Shown: positions 18,643 to 27,368, counted from the first letter of the stretch. The stretch: 64,000 nucleotides of DNA from Candidatus Poribacteria bacterium (GCA_022827625.1 JAJEIE010000014.1:38093-102092); one strand, 5' to 3'. Notes: generated from the letters alone by a model not told the origin. Numbers and translations: made by a program.

Positions 18643-19208
18643 CAAGATTCTCCTTCAAATAGATAGGCTACAGCTTGTTGGAACTGTTGAAAAAGTTGGG
18701 GATTTACAGTATCTTCGGAAATCGCCTCAAGAACACTACAATAATACCACGCCTGATCTTCGACACCGCCGTGAAACCGTTCCCAGACAGCATCGCCAAT
18801 CACATCATATTCCGATATAATCGTCCGTAGGTTATGAAGTTTATCGGCACAGGTTACCGTGCAGACTTCGGGACTCGCGCGCCTGAGTGCCTCAATGCGT
18901 TCCGTCTTGCGTGCCCGCCACCGCAACGCTTTGTTCTCCGAGCAGCCGTCAACGATGTTCGCGATGTATTCGCCGAAACGTTCCTGAATAAATCCCAACG
19001 TCAGATCGGTATCTTCCACCGTGTCGTGCAAGATACCCGCAACAATCACGGCTGCTGAGCATCCGGCTTCCATTAAGATGAGTCCGACAGCGTAAGGGTG
19101 TGTAATATAAGGCGTGCGGGTCCCCTTCCGATACTGACCTTGATGCGCTTCAGCAGCAACTTCTATCGCTTCCTCAATCTGGTTCTTCCGAGTCCCATTT
19201 TGCGTCAT
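18642..19208 (-). CDS. HD-domain hydrolase, RelA/SpoT hydrolase-like (MESH1 type)
   Basis: 188 residues, a stand-alone HD domain. YRKGTRTPYITHPYAVGLIL supplies the first His, VAGILHDTVEDTDLT the HD doublet with ED, and CADKLHNLRTII the final Asp. This set matches the hydrolase half of RelA/SpoT and small alarmone hydrolases of the MESH1 group, which cleave (p)ppGpp or NADPH. There is no synthetase, TGS or ACT domain. Substrate assignment is inference. It is first in a two-gene unit with the isomerase. Confidence 0.85.
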   Translation of the reverse strand: MTQNGTRKNQIEEAIEVAAEAHQGQYRKGTRTPYITHPYAVGLILMEAGCSAAVIVAGILHDTVEDTDLTLGFIQERFGEYIANIVDGCSENKALRWRARKTERIEALRRASPEVCTVTCADKLHNLRTIISEYDVIGDAVWERFHGGVEDQAWYYCSVLEAISEDTVNPQLFQQFQQAVAYLFEGES

Positions 19209-19235
19209 GCTCGACGTTCTGACTCCAATTCCTGT

Positions 19236-19264
19236 TTGTAAACAATTATCGACTTTACTATAAA
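19236..19264 (+). promoter_or_regulatory. Sigma-70-like promoter for the M81 peptidase gene
   Basis: TTGTAA (19236-19241), a 17-base spacer and TATAAA (19259-19264) lie about 80 bases before the ATG at 19348. Confidence 0.5.
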
Positions 19265-19273
19265 TATGGTTAA

Positions 19274-19303
19274 ATGATACACTATTTCCAGTACACCCGT
19301 CAA
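19274..19303 (-). promoter_or_regulatory. Sigma-70-like promoter for the HD hydrolase gene (divergent)
   Basis: On the minus strand TTGACG (19303-19298), an 18-base spacer and TATCAT (19279-19274) lie about 65 bases before the ATG at 19208. It is interleaved with the plus-strand promoter just above. Confidence 0.45.
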
Positions 19304-19347
19304 TAGATTTTTATAGGTTATAACTAAAAACCAAAAAGGACCCCACC

Positions 19348-20808
19348 ATGACCACAATCGCCATCGGCGGCATCATGCACGAATCGAATACCTTCAGCGA
19401 CACACCTACCGATTATGCAGCCTTCTCTCACACCTTCGCCAGCAATATAATTAAGGTATGGGGAGAAGCACATCACGAAGTAAGTGGGTTTATTCAAGGC
19501 GCCACCGATTACAATTATACGATTTATCCGACAATGATGGCTTCCGCGACGCCCGCAGGACGCGTGACGGACGATGCTTTCGACCGACTCACCAATATGC
19601 TCATCCAGCACCTCAAATCCGTTCCGAACTGTGAAGGGGTTCTGCTCGCACTCCACGGCGCAATGGTCACCGAGAGTTATCCTGACGGCGATGGTGAAGT
19701 CCTACGGCGACTGCGAGATGCCCTTGGTCAAGACCTACCTATCGTTGTTACCCTCGACCAGCACGCCAACGTCTCTGAACAGATGGTCGCCGAATCGACA
19801 GCACTCGTCATCTACAAGACCACCCCACACATAGATCAACGGCAACGCGGGCTACAAGCCGCAGAACTCATGATGCGGATATGCAAGGACGGTGTTACCC
19901 CTACGCAAGTGCTCGCCAAACCGCCGATGCTTCTCAATATCCGGTATCACGTCACGAGCGCGGCACCGATGAACGCTATCCTGAACGCCGCAAAAGCGTT
20001 AGAACAAGAACCTAACGTCCTCGTTGCCAACGTCGCCGTCGGATACCCGTATGCCGATGTCCATGAGGCAGGACCTTCCTTCGTCGTCGTCACCGATAAC
20101 AACCCGCAACTCGCGCAGGAAGAAGCCGACCGGTTATCCGATATGTTGTGGGGAATCCGCGATCAACTCACACTCGACTTACCCGATGCCGCACAAGCCG
20201 TACAGCAAGCCATCTCTCTTGATTCCTCTCAACACCCTGTTATTCTCGTTGAAATGGGGGATAACATCGGGGGCGGTTCACCGGGAGACAGCACCTTCAT
20301 TTTATCGGAATTGCTCCAGCAAGGCGCGTCAGGATTCGTCGTTGTCGTCTATGACCCAGAAGGCGTGCAAAGCTCCGTTCAGGCGGGTGTCGGTGAAGCC
20401 GTCTCGCTCCAAGTCGGTGGGAAGATGGACAATCGGCACGGCGATCCGGTCGCAATCAACGGCAAGGTGCGTCTTATCCATGACGGTCAATACATCGAGA
20501 CGGAACCCCGACACGGCGGGCAACGCTACCACAATCAGGGGCTAACGACTGTTATTGAGGTCGGGAATTCGTTGGTTGTCTTGACGAGTAGACGGCAGAC
20601 ACCCTTCAGCTTACAACAATTGTTCAGTCTCGGCATCAACCCATCTGATATGCGGATGATCGTCGTCAAAGCCGCCGTCGCTTACCGTGCCGCCTACGAA
20701 CTGATCGCAGGAAACATTATCGAGGTAGACACACCCGGATTGACCGCCGTGAATCCGTTACATTTTGAATACCATGACCTCCGAAGACCTCTGTTTCCAT
20801 TGGATTGA
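19348..20808 (+). CDS. M81 family metallopeptidase (MlrC-like)
   Basis: 486 residues, the usual MlrC length. GGIMHESNTFSDTPTDY at the N-terminus, VVTLDQHANVSEQM and IYKTTPHIDQRQRG carry the conserved Asp/His/Glu metal ligands; VEMGDNIGGGSPGDST opens the C-terminal half. MlrC relatives finish breakdown of linearised microcystin, but most family members act on unknown peptides or amides. A Shine-Dalgarno-like aaaaagga precedes the ATG. The gene downstream starts 40 bases after the stop. Confidence 0.9.
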   Translation: MTTIAIGGIMHESNTFSDTPTDYAAFSHTFASNIIKVWGEAHHEVSGFIQGATDYNYTIYPTMMASATPAGRVTDDAFDRLTNMLIQHLKSVPNCEGVLLALHGAMVTESYPDGDGEVLRRLRDALGQDLPIVVTLDQHANVSEQMVAESTALVIYKTTPHIDQRQRGLQAAELMMRICKDGVTPTQVLAKPPMLLNIRYHVTSAAPMNAILNAAKALEQEPNVLVANVAVGYPYADVHEAGPSFVVVTDNNPQLAQEEADRLSDMLWGIRDQLTLDLPDAAQAVQQAISLDSSQHPVILVEMGDNIGGGSPGDSTFILSELLQQGASGFVVVVYDPEGVQSSVQAGVGEAVSLQVGGKMDNRHGDPVAINGKVRLIHDGQYIETEPRHGGQRYHNQGLTTVIEVGNSLVVLTSRRQTPFSLQQLFSLGINPSDMRMIVVKAAVAYRAAYELIAGNIIEVDTPGLTAVNPLHFEYHDLRRPLFPLD

Positions 20809-20848
20809 AACTTATTCACAGAATTCCGAAAACTATAAGGAGAAGACT

Positions 20849-21649
20849 ATGAAGTCCCAACCCCTAATCGTTCAAATAGGCGTAACCCTTATCTGTACCC
20901 TCATCACAATTATCGCAGTGGAGGCTTATGTCCCAGATGGGTTAGTGAGTTACTACAGATTTGATGAAGACGACATCGCTGGCGATACTGTTAAAGATGT
21001 TGTAGGTGACAAGGATGGAACAATCGTTGGTCAGCCGAAGGCTATTGAAGGGCATCTCGGCGAGGCACTCGAGTTCGGTGGACAACCCGAGTGTGTGGAG
21101 CTACCGAGCATTTTCAACATCGGGGAGAGTCCAGCCTCGTATGAGGCATGGTTTTTGAAACAACCCGACAGCCGCATCGGTTGGCAATATCTCCTGACAA
21201 ATAAGACGGATTTCAACGATCATTTCTTTCGACTTGGTTTTAATCAGAATACTGGGCAACTTCGGTACTATACGGAACAAGCGAACAATGTCAGGAAAGC
21301 GTGGGTAACCGATGCTGATTATGCCGATGGCAAATGGCACCATGTGATAGCGACCCGCGAAGCCGATGTGGCGAAGTTGTACGTCGATGGCGTTCTTGTC
21401 AAAGAGGAAGAGGCGATGGCTGGCGATATAGGGGGCGGCGGAACGAACTGGTACATCGCTCAAAACGGCAACACAGCTGAGTACTTGATAGGCGCAGTGG
21501 ACGAAGTGCGCATCTATAAGAAGGCGTTGACGTTAGAAGAAGTCGAACAGAATTTTGAATCACAGGGCTTAGCAGTCCAACCAACCGGCAAGTTGAGTCT
21601 CATTTGGGGACAGATTAAAGCCTTGCAATCTTATCGTTCGCTAAGATAA
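20849..21649 (+). CDS. Exported LamG/concanavalin-like domain protein
   Basis: 266 residues from the ATG at 20849, chosen for the aagga eight bases upstream and because it opens a signal peptide (hydrophobic residues about 9-24); the longer frame from 20765 overlaps the peptidase gene. After cleavage LVSYYRFDEDDIAGDTVKD begins a LamG jelly-roll (YEAWFLK, ADGKWHHVIATREAD, AKLYVDGVLV, AVDEVRIYKKALTLEEV). The C-terminal tail KLSLIWGQIKALQ resembles the tail of the exported protein at 50766. Likely a cell-surface carbohydrate- or protein-binding protein; the ligand is unknown. Confidence 0.82.
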   Translation: MKSQPLIVQIGVTLICTLITIIAVEAYVPDGLVSYYRFDEDDIAGDTVKDVVGDKDGTIVGQPKAIEGHLGEALEFGGQPECVELPSIFNIGESPASYEAWFLKQPDSRIGWQYLLTNKTDFNDHFFRLGFNQNTGQLRYYTEQANNVRKAWVTDADYADGKWHHVIATREADVAKLYVDGVLVKEEEAMAGDIGGGGTNWYIAQNGNTAEYLIGAVDEVRIYKKALTLEEVEQNFESQGLAVQPTGKLSLIWGQIKALQSYRSLR

Positions 21650-21696
21650 TATATAATAATTGACACACTCCATTGGTTTGACAGAGGGACACCATT

Positions 21697-22317
21697 ATGG
21701 CATTTAGCGATTTCAAAACAATCTCCGAAGTTCAAGAGAAGTTCAGAATCACATACGCTGATGCCGATTTTATTGAGGTCCAACCATCAAACCCTTCAGT
21801 GGAATTCTTGCGCGATTTTGAATTTACCCGGGAACATATTTATGTGTTCGGATCTGAAGCCGCGCGGTGTGAGGCTGTTATCTTTCCTATCTTAAAGGAG
21901 AGTTATAAAGCTTACGCCGATAAATGTGCACTCTGGATAAAGCAATCCATCGCTTATGACGACATCTTGAATGGGACCCCAGACTATTTTGTTTCTACGA
22001 GATCTGAATTAGGCAAAACCATTGTCGGAAGCCCGTTGATACTTTTCGTTGAGGCAAAGAAAAACGACTTTGAGCAGGGGTGGGGACAATGTCTGGCGGA
22101 ATTGGTCGCCGTCCAAAAGATAAATGCCAAAAATATGAATGGCAGTGCTGCCTTCCCCGTGTACGGCATCGTCACCGATGGGACATTATGGCAATTTGGA
22201 CAACTGATTGGTGATACCTTCACCCAAAACAGAACGGACTTTGCCTTGTCTAATCTACCGACCCTATTTGGGGCAGTCGATTCCGTGTTCAAAGCCGTAA
22301 CCAATCAACGGACATAA
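21697..22317 (+). CDS. Hypothetical protein with PD-(D/E)XK nuclease-like core
   Basis: 206 residues, cytoplasmic. YDDILNGTPDYFVSTRSELG, then SPLILFVEAKKNDFEQGWGQ, gives the Asp...Glu-x-Lys plus downstream Gln pattern of restriction-endonuclease-like folds, similar to the N-terminal domain of type I restriction R subunits. No partner methylase or specificity gene is nearby, so a restriction role is not supported. It sits upstream of an ATPase-like pseudogene whose intact relatives also carry a PD-(D/E)XK tail. Confidence 0.6.
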   Translation: MAFSDFKTISEVQEKFRITYADADFIEVQPSNPSVEFLRDFEFTREHIYVFGSEAARCEAVIFPILKESYKAYADKCALWIKQSIAYDDILNGTPDYFVSTRSELGKTIVGSPLILFVEAKKNDFEQGWGQCLAELVAVQKINAKNMNGSAAFPVYGIVTDGTLWQFGQLIGDTFTQNRTDFALSNLPTLFGAVDSVFKAVTNQRT

Positions 22318-22350
22318 TAGTCGTAGCATGATGCACGTCGCATAAATCAA

Positions 22351-22378
22351 CGGTATAAAGCCTATAAAGGCTTTACCG
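22351..22378. repeat. Strong hairpin after the PD-(D/E)XK-like gene
   Basis: CGGT, AT bulge, AAAGCCT, loop ATAA, AGGCTTT, ACCG: about 11 pairs. It is followed by G-rich sequence rather than a T run, so it is not a classic terminator. Confidence 0.5.
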
Positions 22379-22382
22379 GGGC

Positions 22383-22633
22383 ATGAACCGGGGGCGAGTA
22401 CGCCGCAAATCTGTTAGATTGTGCCTTCGCATCGACTCACAATAGCCTCTTTCAAGGTGATAGTCCAAAAGAAGCTACCAAACACCTAAACTCGGCACAC
22501 CAAATTCTCAAAACCATCCTCGCACATAACGCACTCAACGCAAGCCGACAAGTCGAGGACATAACGCCGAAAAACGTGAAGCGTCTCGAAGGCACCCAGA
22601 AAGCCTTATCCGAACCACCCAAAGCGGACGGTT
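22383..22633 (+). pseudogene. Possible remnant coding fragment, no start codon
   Basis: One frame stays open for about 80 codons, reading SLFQGDSPKEATKHLNSAHQ and EDITPKNVKRLEGTQKALSE up to a TAG. It has protein-like composition but no ATG/GTG with a ribosome site, and it ends where the ATPase-like remnant begins. I do not recognise the family. Confidence 0.25.
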
Positions 22634-22634
22634 A

Positions 22635-23133
22635 GCGAACAACACCGCCACCTCAATCGGACAATATACAAACGAAGTCGGACAAGCCTTCGCACCGGAT
22701 GTTATTGAATCTATCCATAAACAGACCGCCGGACAACCCGTACTCGTCAACCGTTTTGCACAGATTCTCACGGAAGAACTGGACATCCCAAAAACAGAAA
22801 CCATTACAATGTCACACTTTTCAGAGGCACATGTACGGATACTTCGTGGACGGAATACCAACATCGAGCATTTGACGACAAACATCCGCAGGCAGCCGCG
22901 CTTTGAAAGACTCCTGATGCACATTATGGAACGTGATGAAGGTGTAGACTTCAACAAAGAAACAACTTGCGGCATATCTGAAGTTAGAAGGAACAACGAA
23001 GGGATACTATATTGTTTTCGACCATCGCCATGACCCCGAACCACGTGTGGAAACAGAGAGAATCGACGGTGTAACAGTTCGGAGTTATGTTATTCCCGTA
23101 ATGCAGGAGCGTCCTTCATTGAACGAGGCGTAA
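22635..23133 (+). pseudogene. Decayed AAA-type ATPase/PD-(D/E)XK gene, 3' fragments
   Basis: Two frames give recognisable parts of one protein. Frame A (about 22641-22955) reads IGQYTNEVGQAFAPDVIESI, TAGQPVLVNRFAQILTEELD and RNTNIEHLTTNIRRQPRFER. Frame B (about 22955-23133) reads QLAAYLKLEGTTKGYYIVFD, ending PVMQERPSLNEA before TAA. From family memory, intact homologues begin with a P-loop NTPase domain and have 100 or more residues between these two parts, ending in a restriction-like fold. Here the P-loop half and the middle are gone and the frame shifts at the junction, so this is a pseudogene. Confidence 0.7.
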
Positions 23134-23164
23134 CCATGCGGCAATTAGACCTAAGGAATCTTTA

Positions 23165-25300
23165 TTACATCTGCACATAATGCTCGCGCGGCTCCGCCAA
23201 ATCAACAAGCACCCGCGAACCGACTTGCAGAAACCGACCGTTCAGCATCACAAACCGAAAGTTAGCATCAGCAGGACCCTGGCGTAAAAACAGATATTCC
23301 CCAATAAACGTAATATCCGCCGCCGACATCTCCGCCAAACCATCGTCAGAGATAAGGAATGTATCCGTTGTGTCCCGTAACCGAAGCGTAAAACCCGTCC
23401 CCAAGACATCCGCATCCGTGTGTACAGGGAGGTCTGTAAGCGTCGGATGGATGTTAGTATCAGGTCGCATCGGAAACAGAAGCGTGTTCAGCACCATCGG
23501 TGATTCACTGTTCCGCCGGTAGATAACAGTATCTCCATCTAACGCTACCGTGAGATCCCTTGTCTCAGTCGCACCAATGAAAAGATTACTCCTGTCCCGT
23601 TCCTGCGTCCATGCATATCCCGCATCCGCTGAGACGTGAAGGGGTGTCCCGCGACCGAAACAGAAATCCTGCGCCAGTGCTTCCGCCGCCGCACCAAGAA
23701 CAAGATCGTGCAAAATAAAGTATTCACCCTTGAGGTAGAAGATAGCCCGCTTGTGATGAATATCTGAGGCTTGCGGGTCTTCGGACTTCGGAGCTAACGC
23801 ATACCATCTTTCAAGCCAATCAAATACCGAGGTCGTTATCCACTGCGTCCCATACCCATCGCCACCCAACGGCACGCTGTCAAGCACACGCACAGCACCC
23901 CTCGTCAGTTCTCGCCCGTGGGCATAGAGTGAAAGCTGTGATAGGTCAGCGGCGTTCGTTTTTTCTTGCGGATGGGTATCCACAAAGAGATATTGGGCAT
24001 CCGGCTTCCAGTTGTCTCTCATCACATAACAGCCAGTCTCAGGCAGCGCGTGCGAGGTAGTATCAGGATACGGAAAATCCTCACGCCGAAAACCACTATC
24101 AACAATCGTGCCGAGTTCGAGGGCATCAAAATTCGGTGCAGGTAAATCACCCAGCGGTGGAAATGAAAAATCAGGCCGGCTTAAATGGATACACGCTTCT
24201 ATCTGCTTCTTGAGCGACGCTTGTATGGCTCCAGTTTGTGAATCGGATTGAAAACGGAGGAATATGTCAAAATCAGCGATCGCTTCAACTTGGGAACGGA
24301 GTGTCCGATCCTTGTGGAATCCATCCGAGTGGAAAAACGTCTCAACAATCCACTGATAGCGACGCAATGCTAACAGAAGCAGTGCCTCACTGTGACGGAA
24401 TTCAGGAAACAAGGGTACAGCAATACTGATGTCCGTTGCCGCTTGGATCGCAGGAGTCGGATGGATAGACAACCAAAGCAGACACTGAAGATAGGTTTTT
24501 GCAGTGGCGTATGTATCGGATCTTTCCGATAGATTCACGACTTTTCGCTCAATCTCTGAATCCAAGAACGATCGCCGAAAAGCAGTATATTCGGATTTCG
24601 CAGCGGGTATATCCGCTGCCAATACCGCCGCTTTCACGGCTTCCATTCCCGGAAAATCCAAGTTGAGCAGATCAAAGAAGTTGCTGTCGTTCAGCGGTAA
24701 TTTGTATAGGTTGTTAGGCGTGAGATTGCGGTTGAGAACGGTATTATAGGCAGTCACCGCGCTCTCCAGAATTGGGAGGTTCCTTTCATTTGCCAACAAG
24801 AACGCAACATCAAGAGGGCGCGTAAGGTGATCATCTGTCGGGGTAGGCGCGATCTCGGCAAGGACAGCCGAAACCCGTCCGAATCCAGCAAGCCGCCAGA
24901 GTTCAGACTGTGGCAATGCAGCACAAACGCAGCCTGCCAATGCCAACGCGCTGCCGGCTTCGAGTCTCGGACGCGGTTCACCCTCTGGATAGGTATAGAG
25001 GTACTCGGCGTGTTCCAGCAAAACACGCGCGAGTTCTGGGTAACCCGCATCGAGAAGCGGTTCATGCGCAGCGACTGCAACCCCCTCGACGATGCGCGCC
25101 GCAACCGCCTCTGACTGCCACACTCGGTTCTGCGGTGAGAACACAACCGGTGTCGGATTCGCTGCCGCGAAGGTATAGAGCTCCTCAAAATCAGCGACCG
25201 GTTCAAGTTTATCAATGACAGGCAGCTTCCCAGATGCCAGTTCTTGTGAGAGTTGATGGATATGTTCAGTTCGGACAGTCGTCCATTCCTCAAGCGACAT
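23165..25300 (-). CDS. Heparinase II/III-family protein
   Basis: 711 residues with no signal peptide visible, so cytoplasmic as annotated. The N-terminal alpha/alpha-toroid part has LLDAGYPELARVLLEHAEYL, LNLDFPGMEAVKAAVLAADI and AAKSEYTAFRRSFLDSE, typical of the Hepar_II_III_N region. The C-terminal beta-sandwich has TGCYVMRDNWKPDAQYLFVD and LSLYAHGRELTRGAVRVLD. Family members are polysaccharide lyases, but the catalytic residues cannot be confirmed by eye. A weak gaaggtg ribosome site precedes the ATG; a terminator separates it from the STAS gene upstream. Confidence 0.78.
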   Translation of the reverse strand: MSLEEWTTVRTEHIHQLSQELASGKLPVIDKLEPVADFEELYTFAAANPTPVVFSPQNRVWQSEAVAARIVEGVAVAAHEPLLDAGYPELARVLLEHAEYLYTYPEGEPRPRLEAGSALALAGCVCAALPQSELWRLAGFGRVSAVLAEIAPTPTDDHLTRPLDVAFLLANERNLPILESAVTAYNTVLNRNLTPNNLYKLPLNDSNFFDLLNLDFPGMEAVKAAVLAADIPAAKSEYTAFRRSFLDSEIERKVVNLSERSDTYATAKTYLQCLLWLSIHPTPAIQAATDISIAVPLFPEFRHSEALLLLALRRYQWIVETFFHSDGFHKDRTLRSQVEAIADFDIFLRFQSDSQTGAIQASLKKQIEACIHLSRPDFSFPPLGDLPAPNFDALELGTIVDSGFRREDFPYPDTTSHALPETGCYVMRDNWKPDAQYLFVDTHPQEKTNAADLSQLSLYAHGRELTRGAVRVLDSVPLGGDGYGTQWITTSVFDWLERWYALAPKSEDPQASDIHHKRAIFYLKGEYFILHDLVLGAAAEALAQDFCFGRGTPLHVSADAGYAWTQERDRSNLFIGATETRDLTVALDGDTVIYRRNSESPMVLNTLLFPMRPDTNIHPTLTDLPVHTDADVLGTGFTLRLRDTTDTFLISDDGLAEMSAADITFIGEYLFLRQGPADANFRFVMLNGRFLQVGSRVLVDLAEPREHYVQM

Positions 25301-25316
25301 GCTATCACACCTTCAA

Positions 25317-25349
25317 AAAAAGGGGACCGGTAAAACCAGTCCCCTTTTT
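25317..25349 (-). terminator. Rho-independent terminator of the STAS gene
   Basis: On the minus strand, GGGGACTGG, a TTTTA loop and CCGGTCCCC are flanked by AAAAA and a run of seven T. The A and T flanks make it symmetrical, so it would also terminate plus-strand transcripts. It lies between the STAS stop codon and the heparinase-like start codon. Confidence 0.85.
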
Positions 25350-25372
25350 CGGATTTAATTGAATTTCAGATT

Positions 25373-25714
25373 TTAGGCAGACAGTGCCGTAACCGCGGTG
25401 TCCTCGTCGTCGTAATGCTCGAACAGGTTGACCACCCGACTCAGCACGACCAAGTTCTTGATGTTTCTCCCGACATTGATCGCACCCATACGCCCGTTCT
25501 TGCGAGTCGCAGCAGCGCGTGCCTCCATCAGAGTCCCGAGTCCTGAACTGTCAATCATACTGACATTCCCGAAATTGATGAGGATGCGAGGCGTATCAGA
25601 AGTCTCTATCTGCGGTAAGATGACTTCCCGTAATTCCGATACAGAGTCTCCTACAATCTTTCCAGTGGGTTCCAAAATCGAAATGCCATTTTGCTGGCGA
25701 ATTTGCGTTGTCAT
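25373..25714 (-). CDS. STAS-domain anti-sigma-factor antagonist
   Basis: 113 residues, a single STAS domain. ILINFGNVSMIDSSGLGTLM contains the Ser-Ser pair at which SpoIIAA/RsbV-type proteins are phosphorylated by their anti-sigma kinase. NVGRNIKNLVVLSRVVNLFE is the following strand-helix. The role is partner switching in stress or development regulation; no cognate kinase, phosphatase or sigma factor lies nearby. AGGAG lies 6-10 bases before the ATG. It is monocistronic, judged by the terminator that follows. Confidence 0.92.
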   Translation of the reverse strand: MTTQIRQQNGISILEPTGKIVGDSVSELREVILPQIETSDTPRILINFGNVSMIDSSGLGTLMEARAAATRKNGRMGAINVGRNIKNLVVLSRVVNLFEHYDDEDTAVTALSA

Positions 25715-25855
25715 TTTTTTTCTCCTACTGTTTTTTAGAAAACATTGTGAATTTTAATTGTGTTACTCTTTAAGCGTTCAATATTAATAAACGTCATTTT
25801 TCGATATTCGTTTACTTAGTCTGATTTTAAACCAAAAAAGTTCGTTTTTTTTTAT

Positions 25856-25993
25856 TAATTTGAAGTTCAACAGCGAAAAATTATTTGGCTGCCCTGCTAC
25901 CGCTGGCGAGGTTTCCTAACCTCGCCAATTCAGTGTGTCCAATTAATTCTAAGGTTTACCATAATTTGAAGTTCAACAGCGAAAAATTATTTG
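25856..25993. repeat. 32-bp perfect direct repeat flanking a hairpin element
   Basis: The 32-base sequence starting TAATTTGAAGTTCAAC occurs at 25856-25887 and again, identical, at 25962-25993. The 74 bases between them hold GGCGAGGTT, tcct, AACCTCGCC (25905-25926). The second copy ends inside the -35 box of the next gene's promoter. No gene lies in 25715-26087. Confidence 0.9.
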
Positions 25994-26019
25994 ACACAAT
26001 CAAAAGGTTATGTGATAAT
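25991..26019 (+). promoter_or_regulatory. Sigma-70-like promoter for the VOC gene
   Basis: TTGACA (25991-25996), a 17-base spacer and GATAAT (26014-26019). The start codon is at 26088 with aaggaaagg upstream. The -35 box overlaps the end of the 32-bp direct repeat. Confidence 0.7.
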
Positions 26020-26087
26020 AGCATATCTTTATCACATTTCAATGCGCGTGTCAGGCGCGCTTCTTCTAAGGAAAGGAAACTCTAAGA

Positions 26088-26459
26088 ATGGCAGTTACAT
26101 TTCATCACGTCCATGTTCGTTGTGAAGACTTGGACAGCGCAGTCAGTTATTATGAAAAGATGTTTGACGGAAAAGTCTTAGAAACCGTCGATGTCCGCGG
26201 GCTAAAAATCGTTCGTATGGAGATTGGCGGCGAACGGATCTTCCTCTCACCTAAATTAGGCGACATGGAGGTAGAGGGGACCAGTGGCAATCCACGCTAC
26301 GGGGTCTACCAGCTCGCTTTCACCGTCGAGGACCTTGACGCAGCGGTCGCCGATCTTCAAGCCAAAGGTGCCGAGCTCGAAGATCTGAAACCCCAAGGAC
26401 TCATGATGGCATTTTTCAAGGGACCCGACAACGTTCAGATCGAACTCATTGAAGCGTAA
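26088..26459 (+). CDS. VOC-fold (glyoxalase/epimerase-like) protein
   Basis: 123 residues, two beta-alpha-beta-beta-beta modules. TFHHVHVRCEDLDSAVSYYE supplies the first metal-ligand His, YQLAFTVEDLDAAVADLQ starts the second module, and KGPDNVQIELIEA ends with the conserved Glu. Family members include glyoxalase I, methylmalonyl-CoA epimerase and dioxygenases; which one applies cannot be told. It stands alone behind a good promoter. Confidence 0.85.
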   Translation: MAVTFHHVHVRCEDLDSAVSYYEKMFDGKVLETVDVRGLKIVRMEIGGERIFLSPKLGDMEVEGTSGNPRYGVYQLAFTVEDLDAAVADLQAKGAELEDLKPQGLMMAFFKGPDNVQIELIEA

Positions 26460-26592
26460 GCGTTCGTAGAAATCGCTACCTCGTCCCGATCAACCGTGTT
26501 AAGCAAGGGCTTCGTGCCGCAGCCCTCTCTGTAGCTATCAGCGTGTATCGGTATAATATATGCCCGACTGAACGTTCGGCGAGGGCAAAAAC

Positions 26593-27273
26593 ATGAAATT
26601 CAGCGAACTCTTCTATACAATTCAGGGAGAAGGACAACTTATCGGTGTCCCCTCTGTTTTCTTCCGAACGAGTTATTGCAATCTGAGATGTGTTTGGTGT
26701 GATACACCTTACACATCTTGGAATCCCGAAAACCGGGACATCTCCGTTGCCGAAAGCGTTGCCGCTATTTCAGAATACCAGTGTAAACACGTCGTCATTA
26801 CCGGGGGCGAACCCTTTATTCAGACGAAAGAACTGATCAAACTCTGCGCAGCATTGGAGAAGCGAGGACACCACATTACCATCGAAACGAATGCGACGGT
26901 CTTTGCGGAGGTAGCGGCACACCTTATTTCAATGAGTCCCAAATTGCGAAACTCCAATCCGCCGACTGACAATCGCTTCTCCAAACGCCATGCGCGCGAA
27001 CGCATCTGTCCTGACGTTATCCGAAAATTTTTAGATGCATATCCGTGTCAAGTGAAGTTTGTCGTCGATACACCCGAAGATTTGGCGGAGATACAAGCGT
27101 TACAAACAGCAATCGGTATCCCCGCAGAGACAATTCTGCTCATGCCGCAAGGTGTAACGCCTGCCGCCCTACAGCAGAAACAACAATGGTTGGTCGAACT
27201 TTGTAAGGAAAACGGTTACCGTTACTCCCCGCGTACACACGTAGATATATGGGGCGATACACGCGGGGTCTGA
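26593..27273 (+). CDS. queE: 7-carboxy-7-deazaguanine synthase
   Basis: 226 residues. It is a radical-SAM enzyme that turns carboxytetrahydropterin into CDG in queuosine/7-deazaguanine synthesis. FYTIQGEGQLIGVPSVFFR is the QueE signature; C29-x3-C33-x2-C36 binds the 4Fe-4S cluster; ITGGEPF binds SAM. The C-terminal YRYSPRTHVDIWGDTRG is typical. No queC, queD or queF is adjacent, and no preQ1 riboswitch fold was seen upstream. A hairpin (AGGGCT...AGCCCT) and a TATAAT at 26552 lie in the 5' gap, without a clear -35. Confidence 0.93.
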   Translation: MKFSELFYTIQGEGQLIGVPSVFFRTSYCNLRCVWCDTPYTSWNPENRDISVAESVAAISEYQCKHVVITGGEPFIQTKELIKLCAALEKRGHHITIETNATVFAEVAAHLISMSPKLRNSNPPTDNRFSKRHARERICPDVIRKFLDAYPCQVKFVVDTPEDLAEIQALQTAIGIPAETILLMPQGVTPAALQQKQQWLVELCKENGYRYSPRTHVDIWGDTRGV

Positions 27274-27333
27274 ATCAACTGGGTTATAAGTTAAATCCTG
27301 TAGCAGTCACGAAGGTTTAGCACGACACAGGTC

Positions 27334-27361
27334 ACTTATAACTTATAACTTATAACTTATA
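27334..27361 (+). repeat. Four tandem ACTTATA units before a start codon
   Basis: Four perfect 7-base units run up to 7 bases before the ATG at 27369. There is no Shine-Dalgarno in this leader. The unit equals part of the arms of the inverted-repeat elements. Confidence 0.8.
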
Positions 27362-27368
27362 ACCAACA

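Noticed and set aside
26460..26592. preQ1 riboswitch upstream of queE
   Set aside because: The leader has a hairpin but no A-rich tail pairing or pseudoknot of preQ1 class I or II that I can recognise.
27334..27361. CRISPR-like array from tandem ACTTATA units and other short repeats
   Set aside because: Units are 7-10 bases with no unique spacers and there are no cas genes.
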